A model generated the notes under the pieces. It made no database searches, was not told where the DNA came from, and saw only the letters and a program-made list of their open reading frames with translations. This document shows, piece by piece, positions 1-8,480 of a stretch of 64,000 nt of DNA. A program made the translations under genes and the position numbers. The first letter of the stretch is position 1; the number at the start of each line of letters is the position of its first letter. This stretch comes from JACVRW01 sp963739095 (GTDB taxonomy: Bacteria; Actinomycetota; Thermoleophilia; Solirubrobacterales; Thermoleophilaceae). Location: positions 1-64,000 of the forward strand of contig CAVTZF010000033.1 in NCBI GenBank assembly GCA_963739095.1, written 5' to 3'.

Positions 1-1290
1 GGCGACTTCGTTCTCACGCAGGAGGACCGCGACCAGCTGCGCGGCCTCGCCGCCAGCGGCGCGATCGTGCGCGTGCTGGACGTCAACGGCCGCCTGGTCT
101 ACGCCACGAGTCTGCGGGAGCTCGGCCCGCCGATCGACGGCGTCACGGACGCGGGCGACTTCCGCGTCGTCTCCGAGCAGCTGGTCGTTCCCGACGTGGA
201 GACCCAGGGCACCTTCGACCCCATCCCCCTCCCCGTCGCGCGCGAGATCGGCTGGGTCCAGTACGCGGAGACCGAGGCAAGCGTGCAGACGACGATCAAC
301 CGCGTGCGCCTGTTCCTCGCCTTCGGCGTGCTCGGCGGCACGGCGCTCGCCTTCCTCGGCGGCCTGCTGGTGGCGCGGCGGGCCATGCGTCCCGTCTCGG
401 GGCTCACGAGAGCTGCGCGCGAGGTCGCGCGCACGCGCGACCCGGACATCCGGCTGCCGAAGCCGCTCGCAAACGACGAGGTCTCGGAGCTCGCCTTCAC
501 GCTCGAGGACATGTTGCGCGAGCTCGGGGCCGCACGCACCGAGTCGGAGGCCACGCTCGATCGCCAGCGCGCCTTCGTCGCCGACGCGTCACACGAGCTG
601 CGCACGCCGCTGACCAGCATCCTCGCGAACCTCGAGCTGCTCGAGTCGGACCTCGACGGCGAGCAGCGCGAGATGGCCGCCTCCGCATTGCGCTCGTCGC
701 GGCGCATGCGCCGCCTCGTGGCCGACCTGCTGCTGCTCGCGCGCGCCGATGCCGGGCGCGAGGTCCCAAAGGCGCCGGTGGACCTGGCGGCGGTGGCGCA
801 TGAGGCCGCGGCCGAGGCGGCCGCCCTGTCCACGCAGCACTCGGTCGACGTCGACGCGCCGGGGCCGGTCGTGATCGAGGGCGTGGCCGACGACCTGCAC
901 CGGCTGGCCGGCAACCTCGTCGAGAACGCCCTCATCCACACCCCGGGCGGAACGCCGGTCACCGTGTCGGTGCGCCGCGAGGGCGATTCGGCGGTGGTCG
1001 AGGTCTCCGACCGCGGCCCGGGAGTGCCGCCGGCGCTGCGTGAGCGCGTCTTCGAGCGCTTCGCTCGCGGCGGCGGCGACGCCGCCCCGAGCGGCGGCAG
1101 CGGCCTCGGCCTCGCGATCGTCCGCGCCGTGGCCGATGCGCACGGGGGCACGGTCGAGGTGGACGACGCCGAGGGCGGCGGCGCGCGCTTCACCGTCAGG
1201 TTGCCGGCCGAGTCGCGCTCCGATTCCGGCGCTAGCGTGTTGACCCCTGAAGAGCCCGATCCCGGATTCCTGAAGGAGCCGCACCCGTGA
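1..1290 (+). CDS. sensor histidine kinase, 5' end outside window
   Basis: Two-component sensor kinase that would autophosphorylate on His and pass phosphate to a partner regulator lying outside the window. The frame is open to base 1, so the true start is upstream; the first in-window start codon is GTG at 67. Counting from 67: a sensor remnant, a membrane segment near residues 80-105, a HAMP linker, a HisKA box with SHELRTPL (phospho-His about residue 176), then an HATPase domain with N box NLVENALIHTPGG, G1 box DRGPGVP and G2 box GSGLGLAIV. All catalytic motifs are present. The gene overlaps the next by 4 bases (GTGA), so translation is probably coupled. The signal sensed cannot be read from the sequence. 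Confidence 0.93.
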   Translation, partial: GDFVLTQEDRDQLRGLAASGAIVRVLDVNGRLVYATSLRELGPPIDGVTDAGDFRVVSEQLVVPDVETQGTFDPIPLPVAREIGWVQYAETEASVQTTINRVRLFLAFGVLGGTALAFLGGLLVARRAMRPVSGLTRAAREVARTRDPDIRLPKPLANDEVSELAFTLEDMLRELGAARTESEATLDRQRAFVADASHELRTPLTSILANLELLESDLDGEQREMAASALRSSRRMRRLVADLLLLARADAGREVPKAPVDLAAVAHEAAAEAAALSTQHSVDVDAPGPVVIEGVADDLHRLAGNLVENALIHTPGGTPVTVSVRREGDSAVVEVSDRGPGVPPALRERVFERFARGGGDAAPSGGSGLGLAIVRAVADAHGGTVEVDDAEGGGARFTVRLPAESRSDSGASVLTPEEPDPGFLKEPHP

Positions 1291-2006
1291 AGTCGTTCCT
1301 GAGCCGGCGCCCCTCGCCCGCCCTGGTCATCTCGCTGATCGCGCTGTTCGTCTCGCTGTCAGGCGTCTCCTACGGCGTCGCCACCGGTTTCATCGACAGC
1401 CGCGAGCTCAAGAACAACCAGGTCCGCAGCGTCGACCTGCGCAACAACGACGTGCGCACGCGCGACCTGCGCAACAACGAGGTGCGCGGGATCGACATCC
1501 GCAACAGCACCGTCCAGGGCGGCGACGTCGCGCTCAACACGCTCACGGGCGACGACATCAACGAATCGCGGCTCGGCAAGGTGCCGAGTGCGGCCGCGGC
1601 CGACACGGCCACCACTGCGGGCTCCGCGCAGAACGTCCGGACGATCGCTCCGACCAGCCTGGCCCGGGGCGCCACGCCGGTCACGCTGGCGACGCACGGG
1701 CCGCTGACGGTCGCCCTGCGCTGCTTCGCCGACATGGGCGGCACCAGCGCGTGGATCACGGTGACCAGCTCCGCCGACAACTCCTCGGCCCTGGGTAGCG
1801 AGGGCAGTGCCGATCTCGACGCGGCGGATCCGGCCACGCCCGTGATCCCTGTGACCGATGCTGCCGGCCTGGGCCCCAGCGGCTTCGCGGCCGGGTTGGT
1901 GGCGTCGGCGGCGAACGGGCAGACGCTCAGCGGGCAGCTATCCGTGCTCGCCGACCTGGACGCCGCCACCTGCAGCGCGCAGGGGCACCTCGTGCTGGCC
2001 GGCTAG
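1287..2006 (+). CDS. secreted protein with RNN-type pentapeptide-like repeats
   Basis: 239-residue protein of unknown function. A hydrophobic segment at about residues 10-30 acts as a signal peptide or membrane anchor. Residues about 37-85 contain degenerate five-residue repeats built on V-R-x-x-D-L-R-N-N (for example RSVDLRNNDV and RTRDLRNNEV), which resemble a short pentapeptide-repeat helix. A Ser/Ala/Thr-rich beta-type region follows. The GTG start overlaps the kinase stop by 4 bases, so the two are probably co-expressed. The 3' end overlaps the convergent RNase J gene by 4 bases, the stops sharing CTAG. Similar N-terminal repeats occur in secreted Solirubrobacterales proteins; this is recalled, not searched. 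Confidence 0.8.
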   Translation: MKSFLSRRPSPALVISLIALFVSLSGVSYGVATGFIDSRELKNNQVRSVDLRNNDVRTRDLRNNEVRGIDIRNSTVQGGDVALNTLTGDDINESRLGKVPSAAAADTATTAGSAQNVRTIAPTSLARGATPVTLATHGPLTVALRCFADMGGTSAWITVTSSADNSSALGSEGSADLDAADPATPVIPVTDAAGLGPSGFAAGLVASAANGQTLSGQLSVLADLDAATCSAQGHLVLAG

Positions 2007-3667
2007 ACCTCGACGACAACCGGCAGGACCATCGGGCGCCTGCGCAGGCGCTCGTAGACGAACGCAGCGATGTCGTCGTGGAGGTGGTCCTGGAGCAGGT
2101 CGATCTCGCGGATCTCCTCCTCGGCGCTGCGCACGAGCGACCCGTCGACGGCCTCGCGCAGCTCGGCGACGAAGCCGTCGTCGTCATCCAGGAACGGCAC
2201 GCCGCGGAAGATGACCTCGGGCGGGACGACTGAGCGGCCGTCCTGCTCTGAGATCGTGGCCACGACGATGAAGATGCCGTCCGCCGACAGCATGCGCCGG
2301 TCACGCAGCGCGACGTCCTCGATATCCCCTACGTCGACGCCGTCGACGAAGATCATGCCCGCCTGCTCGCGGTCGCCGAAGCGCGCGCCCGACGAGTCGA
2401 TCTCGAGCGGCAGCCCGTTCTCGCCCCGGAAGATCGACCTCGGCGGCACCCCGACCGCCTCTGCCAGCTCCCCGTGCAGGCGCAGCCGCTTGTGATCCCC
2501 GTGCACCGGCATCACATACTCGGGCTTCGTCAGGTTCAGCATCAGCTTCAGCTCCTCGGCATAGCCATGGCCGGAAGCGTGCACCGGCACGTCGGCGGCC
2601 GTGAAGACCGTGGCGCCCAGGCGGTAGATGCGGTCGATCGTCTCGTTGACCGCTCGCTCGTTGCCGGGGATCGGCGTAGCCGAGAAGATGACGGTGTCCC
2701 CCTCGTGGAGTGCCACCTGGGGATGGTCGCCGTGGGCCATGCGGCGCAGGGCCGAGAGCGGCTCACCCTGGCTCCCGGTGGAGATCACGACGAGCTTGTG
2801 GTCCGGGAAGTCCTCGATCTCCCTGGCCCCCACCAGCATGCCCTCGGGCACGTCGATGTGGCCGAGCATGCGCCCGATGTTCACGTTCTTGCGCATGGAG
2901 CGGCCGAGGAGCGAGACCTTGCGCCCGAGCTGAGCCGCCGCGTCGACCACCTGTTGCACGCGGTGGATGTTGGAGGCGAAGCAGGTGACGACGATGCGCC
3001 CCTGGCAGCGACCGAAGACCTCGGCCAGCCGCGGGCCCACCGCGGACTCGGACAGCGAGACCCCCGGGCGGTCGGCGTTGGTCGAGTCGCCACACAGGAG
3101 CAGCAGGCCCTCGCGGCCGAGCTCGGCGAGCCGCGCCACGTCCGCCGGGACGCCGTCCACCGGCGTCTGGTCGAACTTGTAGTCGCCCGTGACGAGCGTC
3201 GTGCCGAGCTCGCATGTGAGCGCGACCGCGAACGAGTCCGGGATCGAGTGCGCCATCTTGACCATCTCGATCGAGAACGGCCCGGCGTCGAAGGTCTGGG
3301 CGGCGAGCACGTCCTCGACCTCTATGTTCTTCAGCCGGTGCTCGTCCAGCTTCGAGCGCACCATCGCCGCGGTCAGCGGCCCGCCGTAGACGACCGGCGC
3401 GCGCTCGAGCTCGCGCAGCACGAACGGAAGCGCGCCCACGTGGTCCTCGTGACCGTGAGTGAGCACGATCGCCTCGATGTCATCGGCGCGCTCGCGCAGG
3501 TAGGTGAAGTCGGGCAGGACGAGGTCGATGCCGAGTTGGTCGGGCGCCGGGAACATCAGCCCCGTGTCGACGACAACGATGCGGCCGTCGTACTCGACGA
3601 CCATCATGTTCTTCCCGATCTCACCGAGCCCGCCCAGCGGCAGGACACGCAGCGTCGCTGGGCTCAA
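2003..3667 (-). CDS. rnj: ribonuclease J
   Basis: Metallo-beta-lactamase/beta-CASP ribonuclease of 554 residues, the usual length for RNase J, for mRNA decay and rRNA maturation. The N-terminus reads LRVLPLGGLGEIGKNM. The zinc motif LTHGHEDHVGALPF (HxHxDH) is near residue 74, and the beta-CASP region has DVPVHASGHGY and MPVHGDHKRL metal/phosphate-binding motifs. It starts 4 bases inside the dapA stop (ATGA), the common dapA-rnj pairing of actinobacteria. No truncation is seen. Confidence 0.97.
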   Translation of the reverse strand: MSPATLRVLPLGGLGEIGKNMMVVEYDGRIVVVDTGLMFPAPDQLGIDLVLPDFTYLRERADDIEAIVLTHGHEDHVGALPFVLRELERAPVVYGGPLTAAMVRSKLDEHRLKNIEVEDVLAAQTFDAGPFSIEMVKMAHSIPDSFAVALTCELGTTLVTGDYKFDQTPVDGVPADVARLAELGREGLLLLCGDSTNADRPGVSLSESAVGPRLAEVFGRCQGRIVVTCFASNIHRVQQVVDAAAQLGRKVSLLGRSMRKNVNIGRMLGHIDVPEGMLVGAREIEDFPDHKLVVISTGSQGEPLSALRRMAHGDHPQVALHEGDTVIFSATPIPGNERAVNETIDRIYRLGATVFTAADVPVHASGHGYAEELKLMLNLTKPEYVMPVHGDHKRLRLHGELAEAVGVPPRSIFRGENGLPLEIDSSGARFGDREQAGMIFVDGVDVGDIEDVALRDRRMLSADGIFIVVATISEQDGRSVVPPEVIFRGVPFLDDDDGFVAELREAVDGSLVRSAEEEIREIDLLQDHLHDDIAAFVYERLRRRPMVLPVVVEV

Positions 3668-4515
3668 ACTGCCGCCAGCAGGTTGTGGCGTTCGAGCGCG
3701 GCCCGGATCGGCGCCTCTTCCTGCTCGTCCGCCTCGACGAGCGGCAGCCGCAACCCGCCGACGGAGTGGCCGGCGAGGTTGAGCGCCGCCTTGATCGGGA
3801 TCGGGTTGGTGGTGACCGTGAGCGCCTCGTAGATGTCCTGCAACGATTCGTGCAGGTCGGCGCGCGCGTCGGGCTCGTCGATCATCCGCCGCATCTCGCG
3901 CCCGACCAGGTGTGAGGCGACGAGGATCCCGCCGGTCCCACCGATGTCGAGGACCCGGGCGAGCACGTCGTCGTTGCCGGCCAGCAGGTCGAGGCCCTCG
4001 ATCGGCGCGAGGTCCTCGTAGCGCGCCTGCTTGACCGCCTGGACGTTGTCGATCTCCGCCAGCTCGGCGAGCAGGTCGTTCGGCATGTCGAGCGCCGTCC
4101 GGCTCGGGATGTTGTAGAGGATGATCGGCCTGTCGGTGGCGGCGGCGGCGGCCTCGTAATGGGCGTGCAGGCCACGCCGGTTGGGCTTCACGTAGTACGG
4201 CGTGACGACGAGCATCGCGTCCACCCCGGCCTCGTGCGCGCGCTCGGTCAGCTCGACGGTGTGGCGTGTGTCGTAGGTGCCCGTGCCGGCCACGATGAAC
4301 GCGTCACCCGGGGTCTCGCTGACCGCGAGCTCCCATAGCTGCGCCTTTTCCTCGTCCGTGAGCGTGGCGGCCTCGCCGGTGCTCCCGGCGACGACGAGAC
4401 CGTCGGAGCCGTTCTCGAGGAGGTGCCGCATGAGCCGGACGGTCGCGTCCTCGTCGACGTCGCCGTTCGCGTCGAACGGCGTGACCATCGCGGTGAGGAT
4501 GCCGCCGATGCTCAT
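3664..4515 (-). CDS. dapA: 4-hydroxy-tetrahydrodipicolinate synthase
   Basis: Condenses pyruvate with aspartate semialdehyde, the first committed step to diaminopimelate and lysine; a cytoplasmic TIM barrel. The 283 residues are of normal length. Visible motifs are GSTGEAATL near residue 43 (substrate Thr), YNIPSRTALD with the catalytic Tyr, and the Schiff-base Lys in VQAVKQARYED. It lies 11 bases after the small Pro/Ala-rich protein gene and overlaps rnj by 4 bases. dapB is on the same strand 2 kb upstream, so lysine/peptidoglycan-precursor genes recur in this superoperon. Confidence 0.96.
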   Translation of the reverse strand: MSIGGILTAMVTPFDANGDVDEDATVRLMRHLLENGSDGLVVAGSTGEAATLTDEEKAQLWELAVSETPGDAFIVAGTGTYDTRHTVELTERAHEAGVDAMLVVTPYYVKPNRRGLHAHYEAAAAATDRPIILYNIPSRTALDMPNDLLAELAEIDNVQAVKQARYEDLAPIEGLDLLAGNDDVLARVLDIGGTGGILVASHLVGREMRRMIDEPDARADLHESLQDIYEALTVTTNPIPIKAALNLAGHSVGGLRLPLVEADEQEEAPIRAALERHNLLAAV

Positions 4516-4526
4516 ACGACGTCCTA

Positions 4527-4814
4527 CTACTGGAGCGGCTTGAACGGATCGGGGTTGGTGTTCGCGTCCCCCGCCGGGGTGGGCGGCGCCGGCGGCTCGG
4601 GGGACGCCTCCGCGGTCGGCTCGGCGGGAGCGGGAGGAGGTGCTGCCGCGGCGGGTGCCTCGTCCTGGATCGGGCGGCCGTGCTCGTCGTAGCGGACGCC
4701 GCCCTGGTCAGGCGTGTGCTGCGGAGCGGCATTCTGGTTGAAGCTGTCCTGAGCCTCGTCGAGCTTCTGCTGCGCCTGCTCGGCGAGCTTCTTCGCCTTG
4801 TCCATGAAACCCAC
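4527..4814 (-). CDS. small Pro/Ala-rich protein with amphipathic N-terminus
   Basis: 95 residues, no known domain recognised. Residues 1-27 (MGFMDKAKKLAEQAQQKLDE) look like a charged amphipathic helix. A short middle part includes GGVRYDEHGRP, and the last 50 residues are almost all Pro, Ala, Glu, Thr and Asp, hence probably disordered. It is 11 bases upstream of dapA on the same strand and probably co-transcribed. Function unknown; the helix could associate with a membrane or partner. The opposite strand has a longer open frame, judged a GC-driven shadow. Confidence 0.65.
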   Translation of the reverse strand: MGFMDKAKKLAEQAQQKLDEAQDSFNQNAAPQHTPDQGGVRYDEHGRPIQDEAPAAAAPPPAPAEPTAEASPEPPAPPTPAGDANTNPDPFKPLQ

Positions 4815-4875
4815 TCGGCACTCCTCGATTCGCGTCGAAGCACCTTAGCGCTCCGGCAGGTGACCGTGTCGGTGC

Positions 4876-4896
4876 GCACCCGGCCGAGCCGGGTGC
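4876..4896 (+). other. hairpin in the divergent leader region
   Basis: Perfect 8-bp inverted repeat GCACCCGG / CCGGGTGC with a 5-base loop, between the divergent small-protein and DUF3052 genes. There is no T-run on either side, so it is not a standard terminator. It could shape the 5' leader of the DUF3052 mRNA. Confidence 0.4.
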
Positions 4897-4952
4897 TTCC
4901 GCAAGACCTTCCGGAACCTCCGCTGCAAATGGCAGAATTCCACCGGACTCAG

Positions 4953-5378
4953 ATGGCAGAGGAACGCGATTACAGCCACCGGACCACGGTCCAGAAGCTT
5001 GGCGTGCAGCCCGACCAGCGCATCGAGGTCGCCGGTGACGTCGGCGTCGGGCTGCGCCGCGACGTCAAGGATGCGCTCGGCCGCGGGCTCGTGCGCTCGG
5101 GCGAGCTGGACGGGGCGATCGTGCTGGTCGAGAGCGAGGAGGGCGCCAAAGAGGCGCTCGTCCGCTACCGCGCGCGGCTGCGCGACACCGGTTACCTGTG
5201 GTTCATAACCCGTAAACGGGGACACGAGAACTACCTCAACCAGATGACGCTCGTGCCCCACGCAAAGCGCCTCGGCCTGATCGACAACAAGACCTGCTCG
5301 ATCGACGAGGAGCGCTCGGGCATACGCTTCGTGGTCCCGCGGGCGCTGCGCCGCGGCGGCGGCAAGACCGCGGCTTAG
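4953..5378 (+). CDS. DUF3052 family protein
   Basis: 141 residues from ATG 4953. The core (VQKLGVQPDQRIEVAG, then GAIVLVESEEG, then LWFITRKRG and LIDNKTCSID) matches the actinobacterial DUF3052 family as I remember it; the family has no established biochemical role. An in-frame ATG at 4929 would add 8 residues. 4953 is preferred because it gives the typical short MAE-type N-terminus, though neither start has a strong ribosome-binding site. The 3' end overlaps the convergent VKOR gene by 4 bases. Confidence 0.75.
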   Translation: MAEERDYSHRTTVQKLGVQPDQRIEVAGDVGVGLRRDVKDALGRGLVRSGELDGAIVLVESEEGAKEALVRYRARLRDTGYLWFITRKRGHENYLNQMTLVPHAKRLGLIDNKTCSIDEERSGIRFVVPRALRRGGGKTAA

Positions 5379-5800
5379 CGCGCCGCCGGCTCAGGCGAGC
5401 GTAGGAGCCGCAAGCTCGTCGCGATTGCCAGGATCGTCATCAGCACCGCGCTCGCAACGCACCACTGGCAGATCGCGTCGATCTCGAACAGCTCGGCCCA
5501 TGTGAGGTAGGCGCTGAAGCCGAACCCGACGAGCGCGAGCAGCGTGCCCGCCAGTCTGCCGCTCTCGCCTGGGACCCAGAGCGACGCGAGGATCAGCGCG
5601 TACCCGATCAGGCCGAGCACGGCCACCGGGATGCCGGCCAGCTCGGCGTAGCTCGAGTTCTGCACCTTCTCGCAGCCGCCGCCACCGCCTGCGCAGATCG
5701 GCTCGAGCTCGGCGTAGTGCACGTAGGTGAGGTACGCCGCCACGCCGAGGCCGATCAGCGCGACCAGCGCGATCAGCCGGCGCAGCCGGCGCTCGCTCAT
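5375..5800 (-). CDS. vitamin K epoxide reductase (VKOR) family protein
   Basis: Membrane quinone-linked oxidase that re-oxidises a DsbA partner in disulfide-bond formation, replacing DsbB in actinobacteria. The 141 residues contain about four hydrophobic helices, the outer Cys pair (ICAGGGGGCEK) and the quinone-side CxxC motif (ICQWC) near residue 114. It overlaps the upstream DsbA-like gene by 4 bases, so the pair looks like one disulfide-forming unit at the end of the pnp-dapB operon. Confidence 0.93.
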   Translation of the reverse strand: MSERRLRRLIALVALIGLGVAAYLTYVHYAELEPICAGGGGGCEKVQNSSYAELAGIPVAVLGLIGYALILASLWVPGESGRLAGTLLALVGFGFSAYLTWAELFEIDAICQWCVASAVLMTILAIATSLRLLRSPEPAAR

Positions 5801-6531
5801 TGCTCGCCGAGTGCGGAGTCGATCGCCGCGGTCACGCTGTCCGCGTCGAGCGAGCTGAGCTGCAGCTGCTGCGGGGCGCCGTTCCCCTTCTGGATGAAGA
5901 ACGTCGGCGTGCCGCTCACGCCGAGCTGGTTCGCCTGGCGCTCCGCCTGCCGGATGAGCCGTTGTGCGGGCGGCGTGCCGAGATCGGAGTCGACCTGGTC
6001 GACGTCAAGCCCCGGCGTCTCGCGCGCGAGCCGCTCGAGGAACGCGTCGGTCGCGTAGCCGGAGTTCTCCTGCCCCTGGTTGCGGAAGAAGAGGTCGCTG
6101 TAGTCCCAGCCCTTGTCCTGGAGCGTCGCCGCGGCCGCGACCTCGGCACCGCGCTCGGAGTCAGGGCCGATGAAGCGCAGCAGGCGCAGCTGCATCTTCA
6201 GGCGGCCGCTGCGCACGTAGTCCTGGATCACGGTCGGCAGGGCGCCGGTCGTGTACTGGGCGCAGAACGGGCACTGCAGGTCGGCGAACTCGATCAGCGT
6301 CGCCGGGGCATCCGGCTCGCCGAGCGTCACGCCCTGCTGCGGGATGCCGCCGAAGAGCTCCTTGACGTCGGCGGACTGGCTCTGCTGAGCCTGCCCGCCG
6401 GAGGCGGCCGGGGCAGCGCCGCCATCGTCCGAGCCACCCTGGCTCACGACGATCGCAACCACGACGACGATGACCGCCGCGAGGATCGCGCCGCCGAGCA
6501 GCAGCAGGCGCCGGTTTCGATCGGTGGTCAC
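5797..6531 (-). CDS. membrane-anchored DsbA-like thiol oxidoreductase
   Basis: 244 residues. An N-terminal membrane helix (about residues 8-30) is followed by a Gly/Ser/Gln-rich linker and a thioredoxin-fold DsbA domain with active site CPFC in DLQCPFCAQY and the cis-Pro strand GVSGTPTFFIQ. It probably introduces disulfides in exported proteins and is recharged by the VKOR protein encoded 4 bases downstream. It lies 11 bases after dapB on the same strand. Confidence 0.93.
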   Translation of the reverse strand: MTTDRNRRLLLLGGAILAAVIVVVVAIVVSQGGSDDGGAAPAASGGQAQQSQSADVKELFGGIPQQGVTLGEPDAPATLIEFADLQCPFCAQYTTGALPTVIQDYVRSGRLKMQLRLLRFIGPDSERGAEVAAAATLQDKGWDYSDLFFRNQGQENSGYATDAFLERLARETPGLDVDQVDSDLGTPPAQRLIRQAERQANQLGVSGTPTFFIQKGNGAPQQLQLSSLDADSVTAAIDSALGEQ

Positions 6532-6542
6532 CTGGCTTCAGG

Positions 6543-7199
6543 CTAGAGAAGATGCTCGAGCCCGATGGTGGGCGAGCGCTCGAGCGACTCCACCTTGCGC
6601 ACCGCGAGCAGCAGGCCCGGCATGAACGACTCTCGCGCGATCGAGTCGTGGCGGATCGAGAGCGTCTGACCGAGGCCGCCGAAGAGGACCTCCTGGTGGG
6701 CGACGAGGCCCGGCAGCCGCACCGAATGGATCGGCTCGTGGACGTTGCCTCCGGCGGCGCGGACCAGGTCGGCCGTGCGGGCGGCCGTGCCCGAGGGGGC
6801 GTCGACCTTGCGGTCGTGGTGCAGCTCGATGATCTCGCACTCGGGCATGTGCTTTGCCGCCTGCTGGGCGAACTGCATCATCAGCACCGCGCCGATCGCG
6901 AAGTTGGGCGCCACGAAGAGGTTGCCCGGCCCGACGCCGTCGAGCTCCGAGAAGTCGGCACCCGTCGTGCCCATCACGCAGTGCACGCCCGCCTCGATGC
7001 AGGTACGCGCGTTGTGCAGCGCGCTGTCCGGCGTCGAGAAGTCGATGACGACGTCGGCGTCGCCGAGCACGTCGGGAATTGCCACATCGAGCAGCGGGTC
7101 GGCGCGTCCCACGAGCGCCATGTCCTCTGCGCCCTCGACCGCGGCGCAGGCCGTCTGTCCCATGCGCCCGGCGGCGCCGGAGACGGCTACGTTGATCAC
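6543..7199 (-). CDS. dapB: 4-hydroxy-tetrahydrodipicolinate reductase
   Basis: NAD(P)H-dependent second step of the diaminopimelate pathway. The 218 residues show the nucleotide-binding GAAGRMGQ at the N-terminus, FSTPD, GTTG, the catalytic HHDRKVDAPSGTA segment and a C-terminal FMPGLLLAVRKV. It is shorter than the roughly 245-270 residues of many homologs because the region after the Rossmann motif is compact; no motif is missing. The GTG start overlaps the M16 protease stop by 4 bases. Confidence 0.95.
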   Translation of the reverse strand: MINVAVSGAAGRMGQTACAAVEGAEDMALVGRADPLLDVAIPDVLGDADVVIDFSTPDSALHNARTCIEAGVHCVMGTTGADFSELDGVGPGNLFVAPNFAIGAVLMMQFAQQAAKHMPECEIIELHHDRKVDAPSGTAARTADLVRAAGGNVHEPIHSVRLPGLVAHQEVLFGGLGQTLSIRHDSIARESFMPGLLLAVRKVESLERSPTIGLEHLL

Positions 7200-8476
7200 G
7201 CCGCCTGCGCCAGCCCCGGACTCACGGGCTCGAGCGCGGCGCGGAACTTGTCCTCGCTGCCGCCGACGCCGGCGGCCGACAGCCGACCCGGTGCCCAGAG
7301 CTCGCCGGCGAGCGTGTTCACGTCCTCGAGCGTGACCGCGTCGAGCGCGGCGAGCACCTCGTCCACGGTCAGGAGCGGCACGTCCATGAGCAGCGAGCTG
7401 CCGAGCCGGTTCATGCGGGTCAGCGTCGACTCCATGGAAAGCACCGTGCGGCCCTTGACGTTCTCGCGGGCGCGCTCGAGCTCCTCCTCGCTCACGCCCT
7501 CGGCCGCGATCCGCTCGAGCTCGGTGCCGATCACCTCTACGGCGGCGGCGACGTTGTCGGGGCGGGTGCCCACGTACACCGCCACCTGGCCGCTGTCGTA
7601 GTAGTGGCTCGCGTAGGAGTAGACGGCGTATGCGAGCCCGCGCTTCTCGCGCACCTCCTGGAAGAGGCGCGACGAGGTCGAGCCGCCGAAGATCGTGTCG
7701 AGGATGCGCAGGGCGAAGCGGCGATCGTCACCGCGCGCGATGCCGGATCCGCCGAGACAGACGTGGTACTGCTCAGTCTCCTTCTCGTGGAAGCGCAGCT
7801 GCGGCCCGCGCTCGCGTGGCGGGCCGGGCGCCACGGGCAGCGGCGCGGCATCGCCGACGGCGCCCTCGACGAGCGACACGATGCGCTCGTGCTCGAGGTT
7901 GCCGGCGGCAGCGACCACGATGTTGCCTGGCACGTAGCGCCCGTCGTGCCACGCGGCGATCGTCGGGACCGGCACCGAGCCGATCACGTCCGCCCGGCCG
8001 ATGATCGGCCGGCCCAGCGGGTGGTCGCCGAAGACGGCGCCGGCGAGCACGTCGTGGACCTTGTCCGAGGGCTCGTCCTCGTACATCGCGATCTCCTCGA
8101 TCACGACCTGCCGCTCGGAGTCGATGTCCGGGTAGGCCGGCCGCAGGAACATGTCCTGGAGCACGTCGAACGCGCGCTCGAGGTGGCCGTCGAGGAAGCG
8201 CGAGAAGACCGAGGTCGTCTCCTTGCCGGTGCCGGCGTTGACCTCGGCCCCCATCGCGTCGAACAGCTCGTCGATCTCGCGCGACGAGAAGCGCTCGGTG
8301 CCCTTGAAGAGCAGGTGCTCGAGGAAGTGCGAGATCCCCGCCTGCTCGTTGCCCTCGTCACGGGAGCCGGCCCGCACCCAGAACCCGAGCGCTATCGAGC
8401 GGACCGAGGGCATCGCCTCGGTCACGACTCGGAGGCCCGAGTCGAGGGTGGTCAGCTGGGCCGGCGCCGTGCTCAA
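7196..8476 (-). CDS. M16 family zinc metallopeptidase
   Basis: Processing-peptidase/pitrilysin-type protease of 426 residues. The zinc motif HFLEH (HxxEH) is near residue 48 with the downstream Glu, and R/Y-type C-terminal signatures (FQEVREKRGLAYAVYSY) are present. An open frame extends to 8581, but that part lies inside the pnp 3' end. I choose the TTG at 8476, five bases after the pnp stop, giving the usual start STAPAQLTTLDSGLRVV. It is followed by dapB with a 4-base overlap. An M16 gene next to pnp is a known actinobacterial arrangement. Confidence 0.92.
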   Translation of the reverse strand: MSTAPAQLTTLDSGLRVVTEAMPSVRSIALGFWVRAGSRDEGNEQAGISHFLEHLLFKGTERFSSREIDELFDAMGAEVNAGTGKETTSVFSRFLDGHLERAFDVLQDMFLRPAYPDIDSERQVVIEEIAMYEDEPSDKVHDVLAGAVFGDHPLGRPIIGRADVIGSVPVPTIAAWHDGRYVPGNIVVAAAGNLEHERIVSLVEGAVGDAAPLPVAPGPPRERGPQLRFHEKETEQYHVCLGGSGIARGDDRRFALRILDTIFGGSTSSRLFQEVREKRGLAYAVYSYASHYYDSGQVAVYVGTRPDNVAAAVEVIGTELERIAAEGVSEEELERARENVKGRTVLSMESTLTRMNRLGSSLLMDVPLLTVDEVLAALDAVTLEDVNTLAGELWAPGRLSAAGVGGSEDKFRAALEPVSPGLAQAA

Positions 8477-8480
8477 GCGG

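Noticed and set aside
2474..3832. 452-codon open frame on the plus strand
   Set aside because: Antisense to RNase J and dapA; the translation is His/Arg/Asp-rich with no motif.
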